Below are positions 50,017-58,893 of a stretch of 64,000 nucleotides of DNA, one piece after another (within the stretch, counting starts at the first letter, position 1; every line of letters starts with the position of its first letter). Position numbers and translations under genes: made by a program. The DNA is from Clostridia bacterium (GTDB taxonomy: Bacteria > Bacillota > Clostridia > Oscillospirales > Acutalibacteraceae): contig JAGAJB010000038.1 of NCBI GenBank assembly GCA_017626295.1, positions 62,001 to 126,000 on the forward strand, read 5' to 3'. The notes under the pieces are model-generated. The model saw only the letters and a program-made list of their open reading frames with translations, did no database searches and was not told where the DNA came from.

Positions 50017-50169
50017 ATGGCGAATGAAATTATTTTTGTTGACTATGAAATTGCCGACAACTGTTGCAACGATGATAGTTTTGGAGTTGTTTGCTTAAAA
50101 TGTGAAAAGTGCGGAAGAAAATTCGTAAATGGTTTTTTAGCGGAAGAGGGTGCTATTGATGGCGAATGA
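50017..50169 (+). CDS. small Cys-rich phage protein, 50 residues
   Basis: Encodes MANEIIFVDYEIADNCC with CLKCEKCGRKF, a likely metal site. AAGGAG lies 9 bases before ATG 50017. The end overlaps the next gene by 11 bases. Confidence 0.55.
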   Translation: MANEIIFVDYEIADNCCNDDSFGVVCLKCEKCGRKFVNGFLAEEGAIDGE

Positions 50170-50518
50170 AATGAGAGATAGGCTTGTGGAGATGATTGAC
50201 AAAGCATTTTTGGAAAGTGACGATAATTACGGAACGCCTTGCACAAACCAAGTTGCCGACCACCTTATTGAAAATGGTGTTATTGTTCCACCTTGCAAGG
50301 TTGGGGATAGGGTTTATTCGATAAATATGGGTGATGAAAAAACTTTGAAAATTTGGATAGAACCAAATGGAGATAAGATTACGCAGATAAAAATTAATCG
50401 TGGTGGCTATCATTTTAAGTGTTGGTGGGGTTATTTTCACACATCCGACATCGGCAAAACAGTATTCCTCACCAAAGCCGAAGCCGAGCAGAAGTTAAAG
50501 GAAATGAGGGGTGAGTAA
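50159..50518 (+). CDS. hypothetical phage protein, 119 residues
   Basis: A helical start is followed by VADHLIENGVIVPPCKVGDRVY, a segment frequent in Firmicute prophage proteins, and a C-terminal FLTKAEAEQKLKEM helix. ATG 50159 is taken with the GAGG upstream. Function unknown. Confidence 0.6.
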   Translation: MANEMRDRLVEMIDKAFLESDDNYGTPCTNQVADHLIENGVIVPPCKVGDRVYSINMGDEKTLKIWIEPNGDKITQIKINRGGYHFKCWWGYFHTSDIGKTVFLTKAEAEQKLKEMRGE

Positions 50519-50519
50519 T

Positions 50520-50837
50520 ATGGCAGATTGTATAGATTGTTTACACTTTGATATATGCCAATTCAACGAGCAAGAACAAGCCGTAATAAACCTCAAACCA
50601 TCATACAGAGATACATCAAACGATATAGCGGACGGTTGCAAGTTTTTCAAAAACAAAGCAGATTTCGTTGAGATACCTTGCAGATGTAAAGAGTGTGAGC
50701 ATTTTAACAACTACAATCCCGATAGAACCTATTGCGAAGAACATAGTGGTGGTTGGGGCGATAACATAGTGTATGTTGATGAGGATGATTATTGTAGTTT
50801 TGGAATAAGGAAAAGGGGTGCAGACAATGACATTTAA
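50520..50837 (+). CDS. Cys-rich phage protein, 105 residues
   Basis: CIDCLHFDICQF at the start and CRCKECEHF...YCEEH...YCSFGIRK later give at least eight cysteines, suggesting two metal sites. ATG 50520 follows GGGGTGAG. Function unknown. Confidence 0.6.
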   Translation: MADCIDCLHFDICQFNEQEQAVINLKPSYRDTSNDIADGCKFFKNKADFVEIPCRCKECEHFNNYNPDRTYCEEHSGGWGDNIVYVDEDDYCSFGIRKRGADNDI

Positions 50838-51252
50838 AGAAGCGGTTAAGGTCCTTGCAATATTGAAAGCAGCATACCCAAAAGATTATCCGTACAATAT
50901 GAGCGTTGATGATGCAAAAGTGACCGCTATTGTATGGGCGGAGCAGTTTATAAATGTGCCGGGCGAAATCGTTGAAATTGCCATTAAAAAGTTAATATCC
51001 AAAGAAGAGAAGTGTTGCAGTATTGCAAGAGTTAAAAAGCAAATAGGTAGTCTTTATTGGGAAGCAAAAGAGGTTTTGGATAATGACATTAAGGCACGGC
51101 AATTAGGCGGTAAAGGTATGAGCGAAGATAAAAAGGCTTTCTATGAAAATATCAAACAGGTTACAGGTGATTTTAAATATAGCAAGGCTATTGAACTTCC
51201 TCTCAATCAAATAGTCGGAAAAGACGAAAAACTGTTGTTAGGCGGTGGTTAA
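50827..51252 (+). CDS. replicative helicase loader/inhibitor (G39P-like)
   Basis: 141 residues. TFKEAVKVLAILKAAYP and WAEQFINVPGEIVEIAIKKLI match the N-terminal helical domain of SPP1 G39P-type proteins, which bind the replicative helicase and deliver it to the origin. A disordered C-terminal half follows. ATG 50827 is preceded by GGGGTG. Together with the DUF6291 gene it suggests the phage recruits the host helicase. Confidence 0.65.
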   Translation: MTFKEAVKVLAILKAAYPKDYPYNMSVDDAKVTAIVWAEQFINVPGEIVEIAIKKLISKEEKCCSIARVKKQIGSLYWEAKEVLDNDIKARQLGGKGMSEDKKAFYENIKQVTGDFKYSKAIELPLNQIVGKDEKLLLGGG

Positions 51253-51592
51253 ATGAGCAGACAAGATAATATCAGAGTAAGAATTACTGAGGATGAATAC
51301 AAAATCATTAAAGAAAATAAGGTCGAAAATAAAATGAAGGGGGAAATACAAGATAAATGGCATAGCAAAATATGTTGTCTGCCCATATTACCACTCGGAC
51401 CAATCTGGGAAGATACTATGCGAAGGAGTGCAAGATAAAGCCTATAACCATCTTGTATTCCAAAACTGTAACGATAAAAAACCATATATGCAGATGTTCT
51501 GTTGCAGCGAAGAAAATTATCGGAACTGCCGTATATGCGAGATGTTAGATTTAAAACATTTGATGGAAGGCGATGCGGATGAAGAAGAGTGA
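51253..51592 (+). pseudogene. Cys-rich early phage gene split by a frameshift in a G5 run
   Basis: Frame 1 starts at ATG 51253 (MSRQDNIRVRITEDEYKI) and stops at 51436-51438. Frame 2 carries NGIAKYVVCPYYHSDQ, LCEGVQDKAYNHLVF and CRICEMLD to TGA 51590-51592, but has no usable start codon. Removing one G from the run at 51339-51343 joins the two into a protein of about 112 residues. The second half looks like a small phage family with CPYY and CEGV motifs. So the gene is broken, phase-shifted, or affected by a sequence error. Confidence 0.65.
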
Positions 51593-51773
51593 TATACCTT
51601 GTAAGCCTGATTGTCCGAAAAGAACATGGGATTGTCACGGCAAATGCCCGGACTATGCAATATATAGAATGCTTTCGGATGAGGAAAGGGAAAGAATACA
51701 TAAACAACGCAAAGAAAAGTTTTTGATTCACCAAGATGAAGTTATTAGGTGTAGCAGGAATAAATTCAAATGA
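51579..51773 (+). CDS. small Cys-rich phage protein, 64 residues
   Basis: CKPDCPKRTWDCHGKCPDY (about 8-26) is a four-cysteine metal-binding pattern, followed by a charged helix. ATG 51579 has GGAAGG 8 bases upstream; ATG 51573 is too close to it. It is the last gene before the terminator that closes the early region. Confidence 0.65.
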   Translation: MKKSDIPCKPDCPKRTWDCHGKCPDYAIYRMLSDEERERIHKQRKEKFLIHQDEVIRCSRNKFK

Positions 51774-51774
51774 C

Positions 51775-51805
51775 AGAGGGTGCTTTTTGCATCCTCTATT
51801 TTTTT
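51775..51805 (+). terminator. Terminator closing the early region
   Basis: AGAGGGTGC (51775-51783) pairs with GCATCCTCT (51789-51797), then seven T. Confidence 0.85.
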
Positions 51806-51817
51806 GAGGGGGGTGGG

Positions 51818-51847
51818 TTTAGATTTGAAGATTCGGTTTGTTACAAT
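51818..51847 (+). promoter_or_regulatory. Candidate late promoter
   Basis: TACAAT (51842-51847) with TTTAGA (51818-51823) at 18 bases. The -35 is poor, so an activator may be needed. It follows the early terminator and precedes the terminase genes. Confidence 0.35.
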
Positions 51848-51876
51848 GCAAACATACCAACAAGGAGAGGAGATTT

Positions 51877-52365
51877 ATGGCTTGTGATTGGACAAAAATC
51901 AAGAGCGAATACATAACTGATTCGAAGTCCTCATATCGAAAATTAGCAGAGAAATATGCTGTTCCCTTTGCCACTCTCCAATGCAGAGCAAGAAAAGAGG
52001 GATGGGCGGAACTAAAAAAACAAACTCAGGACAATATCATTACAAAAACTATCGACAAAGACACAGATAAAAAGGTTGATAGAATGACTCGTCTTATGGA
52101 TGTTACTGACAAATTGCTTGTTAAGATTGAGGAAACAGTTGAAAGACTTTCTACAGAGGGTATTGTGTTTGATAAATCGACTCTACGACAGATAAGCGGT
52201 GCTTTAAAAGACATTAAAGATATTCAGGGTATTAAGAGTGACAGAGACATCAGAGAGCAAGAGGCTCGTATTCGTAAACTTGAAAAAGAGGCTGAGGCTT
52301 CGGATGATGGGGATAAACAGATTGTAATTCGTATAGCAGGTAACGCTGCTGAATACTGCGAATGA
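51877..52365 (+). CDS. terminase small subunit
   Basis: 162 residues. The N-terminal helix-turn-helix (SSYRKLAEKYAVPFATLQCRARKEGW, about 18-43; shown in motif form) binds the packaging site. Central helices drive oligomerisation, and the acidic C-terminal part contacts the large subunit. ATG 51877 follows AAGGAGAGGAG. It directly precedes the large subunit gene. Confidence 0.8.
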   Translation: MACDWTKIKSEYITDSKSSYRKLAEKYAVPFATLQCRARKEGWAELKKQTQDNIITKTIDKDTDKKVDRMTRLMDVTDKLLVKIEETVERLSTEGIVFDKSTLRQISGALKDIKDIQGIKSDRDIREQEARIRKLEKEAEASDDGDKQIVIRIAGNAAEYCE

Positions 52366-52374
52366 GGTGATTCT

Positions 52375-53808
52375 ATGATTGAAGTTGTAATAGATGAGCC
52401 TAATCCGAAACAAGCACTATTCTTCAAAGCGAAGGGCAGATATATCAATTATGGTGGTGCAAGAGCAGGAGGAAAGTCTTGGGCGATGAGAAACAAGTTC
52501 GTACTGCTTTGCTCAAGATATAGTGGCATTCAATGTTTGCTATTGAGACGAACTCTTCCTGAACTTCAAGAAAACCACGTTACACCACTACTCCTTTTGT
52601 TAAAAGGTGTAGCACCATACAACAAACAGGAGAAGGTTTTCAAGTTTCCTAATGGTTCAAGGTTAAAACTTGGCTATTGTGCTAATGAGACCGATGTTTT
52701 GCAATATCAAGGACAGGCTTATGACGTTATTGGTCTTGAGGAAGCAACAATGTTTACAGAGTTTCAGTTCAACTGCCTTCGTGAATCTAATCGCTCATCA
52801 GGTTTGATGAGTGAAATGTTTGCTCCAAGAATGTATTTGACTTGTAATCCCGGTGGTGTAGGTCATCATTGGGTGAAACGATTGTTTGTTGATAGAAAGT
52901 ATCGAGGCAAAGAGAGACCCGAAGATTACACATTCATACCTGCAAGTGTTTATGACAATACGGTTTTTATGGAACGAGACCCTGATTATGTGGCTCAGTT
53001 GGAGAGTTTGCCCGAAAAGCGAAGAAAGATGATGCTTTTGGGCGAATGGGATGTAGCGGAAGGTGCTTTCTTTGAAGAATTTGTTGATGACCCCGACCAT
53101 TACATAGATAGAGTAAAAACACACGTTATTGCTCCCTTTGAGGTCCCAAAGGAGTGGAAGATATACAGGTCATTCGATTGGGGTTACAACAAACCGTTCT
53201 CCTGTGCGTGGTGGGCGGTGGATTATGACGGTGTAATTTACCGAATACTCGAATATTACGGATGCACAGAGAATGAAAACGAGGGTGTCAGAAAGACATC
53301 CCCGGAAGTGTTCGCAGAGATACAAAGAATTGAGAGAGAACACAGGTGGCTTAAGGGTAAAAACATCCACGGTGTAGCAGACCCTGCAATATTCTCTGCC
53401 AATGGTGGTGAAAGTATTGCAGAAACTGCTCAAAAGTACGGTGTTTACTTCACACCCGGAGATAACCAGAGAATACCCGGATGGATGCAGATACATTACA
53501 GAATGGCATTTGATGAAAATGGTTATCCGATGATGTATGTATTTAATAATTGCAAGGCGTTCATCAGGACCATACCTGTGTTGATGTATGACAAGAACAA
53601 AGTTGAGGATTTAGATACATCGCTTGAAGACCACGTTGCAGACGAAACGAGGTATTTCTGTATGAGCAGACCGATTAAACCGAGACAGGCTTCTATTCCT
53701 GATAAGTATGCAACGAATCCGCTTAACTTGTTCCTTGATATACCAAAAGAAGACCTTGTTAAGAAGGCATATAAACCTCGTATGGAGATTATAACGGAGA
53801 GTGAGTAA
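52375..53808 (+). CDS. terminase large subunit
   Basis: 477 residues. The ATPase domain has Walker A GGARAGGKS (about 28-36) and Walker B VIGLEEAT (about 118-125). The RNase H-like nuclease domain has the first aspartate in SFDWGYNKP (about 266-274) and GVADPAIF (about 340). It cuts concatemers and drives DNA into the prohead. The length fits the P22/T4-like large terminase group. Confidence 0.93.
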   Translation: MIEVVIDEPNPKQALFFKAKGRYINYGGARAGGKSWAMRNKFVLLCSRYSGIQCLLLRRTLPELQENHVTPLLLLLKGVAPYNKQEKVFKFPNGSRLKLGYCANETDVLQYQGQAYDVIGLEEATMFTEFQFNCLRESNRSSGLMSEMFAPRMYLTCNPGGVGHHWVKRLFVDRKYRGKERPEDYTFIPASVYDNTVFMERDPDYVAQLESLPEKRRKMMLLGEWDVAEGAFFEEFVDDPDHYIDRVKTHVIAPFEVPKEWKIYRSFDWGYNKPFSCAWWAVDYDGVIYRILEYYGCTENENEGVRKTSPEVFAEIQRIEREHRWLKGKNIHGVADPAIFSANGGESIAETAQKYGVYFTPGDNQRIPGWMQIHYRMAFDENGYPMMYVFNNCKAFIRTIPVLMYDKNKVEDLDTSLEDHVADETRYFCMSRPIKPRQASIPDKYATNPLNLFLDIPKEDLVKKAYKPRMEIITESE

Positions 53809-53809
53809 T

Positions 53810-55765
53810 ATGGCTAAAAATAAAATAACTATCGAAGACAAGCCTTCTGCAGTACAGGAGCAAGGTGTAGCAATTAAACCTGAAGAAATCATAAGCCTTC
53901 AGGAAGCTCTTGCTTCTAAAAAACGTAATGTTATTGGCAAGGAAGAGGTTCTTAAGGCTACACAGACCCTTCAGAAATACAAAGAAGGCAAAGCAAACCT
54001 TGAAAAGCGAATCATAGACAATGAGCAATGGTATAAACTTCGCCATTGGGAATGTATGCGAAAGGAAAAAAAGCAAGAGGTTGAACCTACATCTGCTTGG
54101 CTCTTTAATACGATTGCAAACAAACACGCTGATGCTATGGACAACTTCCCTTCCCCGAACATCTTACCTCGTGAAGAAAGGGACAAGACAAATGCCAAAA
54201 TGTTGTCTGCAATTCTTCCTGTAATTCTCGACCAAAACGATTTTGAGAAGACTTATAACGATGTTTGGTACTACAAACTTAAAAGCGGTACAGGTGTTTA
54301 TGGAGTCTTTTGGGATTCAAGTAAACTCAATGGCTTGGGCGATATATCTATCAATAAGATTGACCTTATCAATCTCTTTTGGGAGTCGGGTATTACCAAT
54401 ATACAGAAATCACGAAATGTTTTCCATATAGAGTTGTGCGATAACGACATTCTTGAGGGTATGTTCCCTCAGTTAAAAGGTAAATTGGGAAATTCGTCAA
54501 TTGAACTCGGAAAGTATGTTTATGACGATACTGTTGACACCGATAACAAGTCCGCAGTTATTGATTGGTACTACAAGAAATTTCAAGGCGGTAAAACAGT
54601 TCTTCATTATGTCAAATATGTCAACGATGAGGTTCTTTTTGCTTCGGAAAATGACCCTGAGTATGCAGAAAGAGGTTTCTATGACCACGGTAAATACCCA
54701 TTTGTCTTTGATGTTCTCTTCCCGATGGAAGGTACACCTACAGGCTTTGGCTATATTGACATCGGTAAAGACCCTCAAACATACATAGACAGGCTTGGTC
54801 AGGCGATTATGAAAAATGCATTAACCAATGCACAACCTCGCTACTTCATTCGTGAAGATGGCAAGATTAACGAGGAGGAGTTTGCTGATACAAACAACAC
54901 CTTTGTTCATGTTGGTGGCGGTTTGGGAGAAGATGCACTTCGTCCTATAGAGAGTACAGGTCTCGGTAGCATCTATGTAGAGATTCTTAATAACAAGATT
55001 GAAGAACTCAAGGAAACCACAGGTAACCGAGATGTTTCTACAGGTGGCACAGGTGGAGTAACCGCCGCATCGGGTATTGCAGCTATGCAAGAAGCAGGTA
55101 GCAAGTTGTCACGAGATGGCAACAAGCAATCCTATCGCTCATTTAGGGAACTTACTCTTATTGTAGTTGAACTTATAAGACAGTTCTATGATACCTCCCG
55201 ATGCTTCCGCATTGTTGGTGAGAACGGTGCTGAACAGTTTGTTCAGTTCTCAAATGCAGGAATTACTCCTCAGTATCAGGGTAACGAATTTGATGTCGAT
55301 ATGGGATATAGAGTTCCCTTGTTTGACATCGAAATCTCTGCACAAAAGCAGAGTCCCTATTCAAAAATGGCTCAGAATGAGTTGGCTTTGCAATTCTATA
55401 GCGCAGGTTTCTTTAATCCTCAGATGGCAGAACAATCACTTACTGCTCTCGATATGATGGATTTTGACCGCAAAGAGTTCGTTATGCAGAAGATTCAACA
55501 GAACGGCACGATGTTCCAACAAATGATAATGATGCAACAGCAGATGCTTGGAATGGCTATGGAACTTGACAGTATTAAAGGCACAAATATGGCACAGATG
55601 ATGGCTCAACAGATGCAACAGATGGGTGTACCTGTTCCTATGGCTCAGGGCAATGTGGCGCAAAAAGTTGATAAAACAGAGGCTCTTGGCGGTAATGAGG
55701 GTAGCGAATCATCTATCACTGAAAATGCTCGTAAGCGAGTGGCAGAAAGCACATCACCTACATAA
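53810..55765 (+). CDS. P22-like portal protein
   Basis: 651 residues. The long portal body has NIFWESG-like and RGFYDHGKYPFVFDV segments, the TTGNRDVSTGG loop (about 402) and a Met/Gln-rich C-terminal barrel-like helix (about 565-615, MIMMQQQMLGMAM). The size and the tail helix point to the P22-type portal of podoviruses rather than the shorter SPP1/HK97 types. ATG 53810 follows GGAGAGTGAG and lies 1 base after the terminase stop. Confidence 0.8.
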   Translation: MAKNKITIEDKPSAVQEQGVAIKPEEIISLQEALASKKRNVIGKEEVLKATQTLQKYKEGKANLEKRIIDNEQWYKLRHWECMRKEKKQEVEPTSAWLFNTIANKHADAMDNFPSPNILPREERDKTNAKMLSAILPVILDQNDFEKTYNDVWYYKLKSGTGVYGVFWDSSKLNGLGDISINKIDLINLFWESGITNIQKSRNVFHIELCDNDILEGMFPQLKGKLGNSSIELGKYVYDDTVDTDNKSAVIDWYYKKFQGGKTVLHYVKYVNDEVLFASENDPEYAERGFYDHGKYPFVFDVLFPMEGTPTGFGYIDIGKDPQTYIDRLGQAIMKNALTNAQPRYFIREDGKINEEEFADTNNTFVHVGGGLGEDALRPIESTGLGSIYVEILNNKIEELKETTGNRDVSTGGTGGVTAASGIAAMQEAGSKLSRDGNKQSYRSFRELTLIVVELIRQFYDTSRCFRIVGENGAEQFVQFSNAGITPQYQGNEFDVDMGYRVPLFDIEISAQKQSPYSKMAQNELALQFYSAGFFNPQMAEQSLTALDMMDFDRKEFVMQKIQQNGTMFQQMIMMQQQMLGMAMELDSIKGTNMAQMMAQQMQQMGVPVPMAQGNVAQKVDKTEALGGNEGSESSITENARKRVAESTSPT

Positions 55766-55777
55766 AGGAGTAAACCA

Positions 55778-56116
55778 ATGGTTAATATCACTATGACACA
55801 TTCAGAAAATACTTTATTTCTCAAGGTTGAGGGTCATGCAGGACAGGCTGAAAAGGGATGCGACATTGTATGTGCATCCGTTTCGGTGCTTGTATATACC
55901 CTTGCACAGTATGTTAAGTGGATGTACGAGAGACACGAACTTAAACGCAGTCCTCTTATTGAACTTGAGGAAGGTAATGCTCAGGTGGTGGCAAGACCAA
56001 AAGCAGAGTTTATGGCAGAAGGTTTACACGCTTTCTTCGTTGCTTCTGTAGGTTTTGACCTTCTTGCCCGGAATTACCCCGATTACATCACATTTAATGG
56101 CTTGAAAGAGGCTTAA
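55778..56116 (+). CDS. prp: phage-encoded Prp-family cysteine protease
   Basis: 112 residues matching ribosomal-processing cysteine protease Prp. The catalytic pair sits in VEGHAGQA (His, about 20) and DIVCASVSVL (Cys, about 32), followed by the PKAEFMAEGLHAFF segment. In Firmicutes, Prp removes the N-terminal peptide of ribosomal protein L27 after an LNLQFF-type motif. Here it lies between the portal and two genes whose products start with LNLQLFA, so it most likely trims scaffold and capsid proteins. Confidence 0.88.
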   Translation: MVNITMTHSENTLFLKVEGHAGQAEKGCDIVCASVSVLVYTLAQYVKWMYERHELKRSPLIELEEGNAQVVARPKAEFMAEGLHAFFVASVGFDLLARNYPDYITFNGLKEA

Positions 56117-56175
56117 TGCCTTTTCAATATATAAAAAGATTCGCTCACTTAATGGGCAGACGAAAGGAGTCAATT

Positions 56176-57087
56176 ATGACTAATTTAACAAAAATGCAAC
56201 TTAATGCTCTTAATCTTCAACTTTTTGCAGAGGGCGGAGATGGTGGCACAGGAGCAGAAGGTTCAACGGCAGATTCAGGGAGTTTCGCCAACTCCACAGA
56301 GGGCGTAAATGGTAATTCTACCGATGTGCAGGTCGCCAATGCACAGACTACTGACACAAATTCTGTAGTTGACCGAAAAGCAGAGTTCGAAAAACTCATC
56401 AAAGGTGAGTATAAAGACCTCTACAACGAAAGAGTACAGAATACTGTGAAGAACAGGCTCAAAGGAACTCAGGAACAACTCGCAAGGCTCGATTCACTTG
56501 CTCCTCTGCTTGAAATGATTGGCAATAAATATGGTGTCGATTCAAATGATGCAGAGGCTCTCGTTAAGGCTATCGAAGATGATGACTCTTACTTTGCAGA
56601 TGAAGCAATGGAAAGAGGCATTACAGTAGAAGAACTTAAGAGAATTCGCAAGATTGAGAGAGAAAATGCAGAGTTCAGGAGAGCAGATGAAGACCGCAAA
56701 GCTCGTGAGAGAGCAGACCAAATATATCAGACTTGGTTCAACCAAGCGGAAGATGCCAAGAAGATATATCCGGGATTGGACCTTGAGGAAGAACTTAAGG
56801 ATGAGCGATTTGGCAGACTGCTTTCAGCAGGTATTGATGTTAAATCTGCTTATCAGGTGATTCATCAAGATGAAATCCTCGGTGGTGCTATGCAGTATGC
56901 AGCACAGACTGCTGAAAAGAAGGTAACTGACAAGATTATGGCTAATGGTCGCAGACCTTCTGAAAGCGGAATTTCCTCACAGAGTGCATCAGTAGTGAAA
57001 ACAAATGTGTCACAACTTTCCGATAAAGATGTCGGAGAAATACTTAAAAAAGTGCGAAGCGGGGAACGAGTAGTCCTTAGTAAATAG
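56176..57087 (+). CDS. scaffold protein with N-terminal Prp-cleavage signature
   Basis: 303 residues. The first 17 residues end LNALNLQLFA, the Prp signature, and are followed by a Gly/Ser/Thr-rich disordered stretch and a long charged helical region (about 80-250, EFEKLIKGEYKDLYNERV). This composition is typical of capsid scaffolds. ATG 56176 has AAAGGAG 8 bases upstream; the longer frame begins at the end of prp. It directly precedes the capsid gene. It ends in TAG. Confidence 0.8.
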   Translation: MTNLTKMQLNALNLQLFAEGGDGGTGAEGSTADSGSFANSTEGVNGNSTDVQVANAQTTDTNSVVDRKAEFEKLIKGEYKDLYNERVQNTVKNRLKGTQEQLARLDSLAPLLEMIGNKYGVDSNDAEALVKAIEDDDSYFADEAMERGITVEELKRIRKIERENAEFRRADEDRKARERADQIYQTWFNQAEDAKKIYPGLDLEEELKDERFGRLLSAGIDVKSAYQVIHQDEILGGAMQYAAQTAEKKVTDKIMANGRRPSESGISSQSASVVKTNVSQLSDKDVGEILKKVRSGERVVLSK

Positions 57088-57137
57088 GCAACCTTTTCTC
57101 CTTTCGCAAAAAATTCTTTGAAAAAGGAGATTATCTT

Positions 57138-58160
57138 ATGAAACTTTTTAATTTAAACCTTCAGCTTTTCGCTGATACACAGACAACTCTTACAGAAACT
57201 CTTTCACCTGAAAATAAGACCTTCTATGACAAGGTGCTTCTTCGTGAAGCTCAGGCAAACCTTGTTCATGGACAGTTCGGTCAGAAGCGTGATATTCCCA
57301 AAAATGGTGGTAAAACCATCGAGTTCAGAAAGTTTGACTCTCTTCCCAAGGCTCTTACACCTATCACAGAAGGTGTAACACCTGCAGGTAACAAACTTTC
57401 AGTAACTGCAATCACTGCTACTATCAAACAGTATGGTGACTACATTGTGCAGTCTGACATTCTTGAATTAACTGCCATTGATAATACCATCGTTGAGGCT
57501 ACTCAGCTTCTCGGCAATCAGGCAGGTCTCACACTTGACACAATTGACCGCGAGGTTCTTAACTCAGGTACTAATGTTGTGTATGCTCCCAAGGTTGGTG
57601 CAGATGGTAAGAAAACAGTTGTAACTTCTCGTGCAGCTCTTGATAACACCGCTACTCTCACAGTTGACCTTGTTAAAAAGTGTGCAACAATTCTTAAAGC
57701 AGTTAATGCTCCTAAGATTGATGGTTACTATGTTGGTATCATCCATCCTCACGTTGCACATGACCTTATGGTTGACCCCAAATGGATGGAAGTGGAGAAA
57801 TATGCTTCTCCTGAAAATATGCTTATAGGTGAAATCGGTAGAATCGGTGGTGTTCGTTTCGTTGAAAGTACCGAAGCAAAGATTTTCACCACAGAGGGCG
57901 GTGCAAGTGATTGTCCTTCAGGTCTTGCAGTATATTCAACACTCTTCCTCGGTGCTAATGCATACGGCACAACAAATGTTGAAGGCGGCGGTCTTCAGAC
58001 CATCATCAAACAGAAAGGTTCTGCAGGTACTGCTGACCCCCTTGACCAGCGTTCATCTGTTGGTTGGAAAGCAACAAGAGTTACTGAAATTCTTCTTGAC
58101 TCATATCTTCTTCGTTGTGAGTCTTGCGGTGAATTCAGCGATATGGCAGTAGCCAACTAA
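57138..58160 (+). CDS. major capsid protein, N4-gp56 family
   Basis: 340 residues. The HK97-fold body has NLVHGQFGQKRDIPKNGGKT, YGDYIVQSDILELT, YYVGIIHPHVAHDL and GEIGRIGGVRFVES, as in N4-gp56-type capsid proteins. The N-terminus FNLNLQLFADT is the same Prp signature as in the scaffold, so maturation should remove about 11 residues. An AAGGAG site precedes the ATG. Confidence 0.9.
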   Translation: MKLFNLNLQLFADTQTTLTETLSPENKTFYDKVLLREAQANLVHGQFGQKRDIPKNGGKTIEFRKFDSLPKALTPITEGVTPAGNKLSVTAITATIKQYGDYIVQSDILELTAIDNTIVEATQLLGNQAGLTLDTIDREVLNSGTNVVYAPKVGADGKKTVVTSRAALDNTATLTVDLVKKCATILKAVNAPKIDGYYVGIIHPHVAHDLMVDPKWMEVEKYASPENMLIGEIGRIGGVRFVESTEAKIFTTEGGASDCPSGLAVYSTLFLGANAYGTTNVEGGGLQTIIKQKGSAGTADPLDQRSSVGWKATRVTEILLDSYLLRCESCGEFSDMAVAN

Positions 58161-58215
58161 TTAAATTTATGGGGAAGGTTAACCCCTTTCCCCTATTAAG
58201 AAAGGAATGTAACAG

Positions 58216-58440
58216 ATGGCAAAAGAAAAAATGGTAAAAATCCGCCTTCCTCTTATAAAGGGTGCGGAATCACAGGAAAAATTCGTGGCTGTAAACGGCA
58301 GACGATTCAAAATCAAAAGGGGCGTAACAGTTGAAGTCCCTGAGTGTGTTGCAGAAGTTATTCGCCATTCCGAAGAACAGGAATATGTTGCAGAAGAACT
58401 TATGACTGCTGCCGAAGACAAAAATGAAGAAAACAAATAA
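58216..58440 (+). CDS. small structural-operon protein, 74 residues
   Basis: Basic first half (VKIRLPLIKGAES, VNGRRFKIKRGVTVEVPECV) and acidic tail, not recognised by name. Similar small proteins follow capsid genes in gut podovirus-like prophages. AAAGGAATG precedes the ATG. Confidence 0.6.
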   Translation: MAKEKMVKIRLPLIKGAESQEKFVAVNGRRFKIKRGVTVEVPECVAEVIRHSEEQEYVAEELMTAAEDKNEENK

Positions 58441-58450
58441 TTAAGAACTT

Positions 58451-58484
58451 TAGGGGGAACAAACAGGTTGTTCTCCCTATTTTT
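58451..58484 (+). terminator. Terminator or attenuator after the capsid module
   Basis: TAGGGGGAACAA (58451-58462) pairs with TTGTTCTCCCTA (58468-58479) with one G-T pair, then five T. It lies inside the late operon and may lower expression of the tail genes relative to the capsid. Confidence 0.75.
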
Positions 58485-58502
58485 GAAAAGGGGGTATATC
58501 AC

Positions 58503-58877
58503 TTGACTATTTTAGAAGTATTGGCAAAGGTCAACAAATTAAAACCTAATGGCTTTGAACAGACAGAAAAGATTGATTGGCTTTCTACTTGTGAATGGAA
58601 CATAAAGCGAGACATCATTGATACTCACGAAGGGTATGAAAAAGTTGCTTTTACAGGTTTCAACGAAACCACACCAACAGATACTGTTCTTATAGCACCT
58701 GCTCCCTATGATGAATTATATGTTCGTTGGCTTGAGGCGCAGATAGACTATGCCAACGGAGATATAGGCAGATATAACAACTCAATGGCTTTGTACAACG
58801 AGGCAGTAAGTTCATACCGAAACTATTACAACAGAGTGCATATGCCTTTACAGAAAAATAGTATGAAATACTTTTAA
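58503..58877 (+). CDS. head-tail connector-like protein
   Basis: 124 residues, mostly helical, with WLSTCEWNIKRDIIDTHEGY and YDELYVRWLEAQIDYANGDI, a pattern seen in head-completion or adaptor proteins placed between capsid and tail genes. The start is TTG 58503, with a GGGGG stretch 9 bases upstream. Assignment is by position and fold impression. Confidence 0.5.
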   Translation: MTILEVLAKVNKLKPNGFEQTEKIDWLSTCEWNIKRDIIDTHEGYEKVAFTGFNETTPTDTVLIAPAPYDELYVRWLEAQIDYANGDIGRYNNSMALYNEAVSSYRNYYNRVHMPLQKNSMKYF

Positions 58878-58893
58878 GAGAGGGTGATGAATA

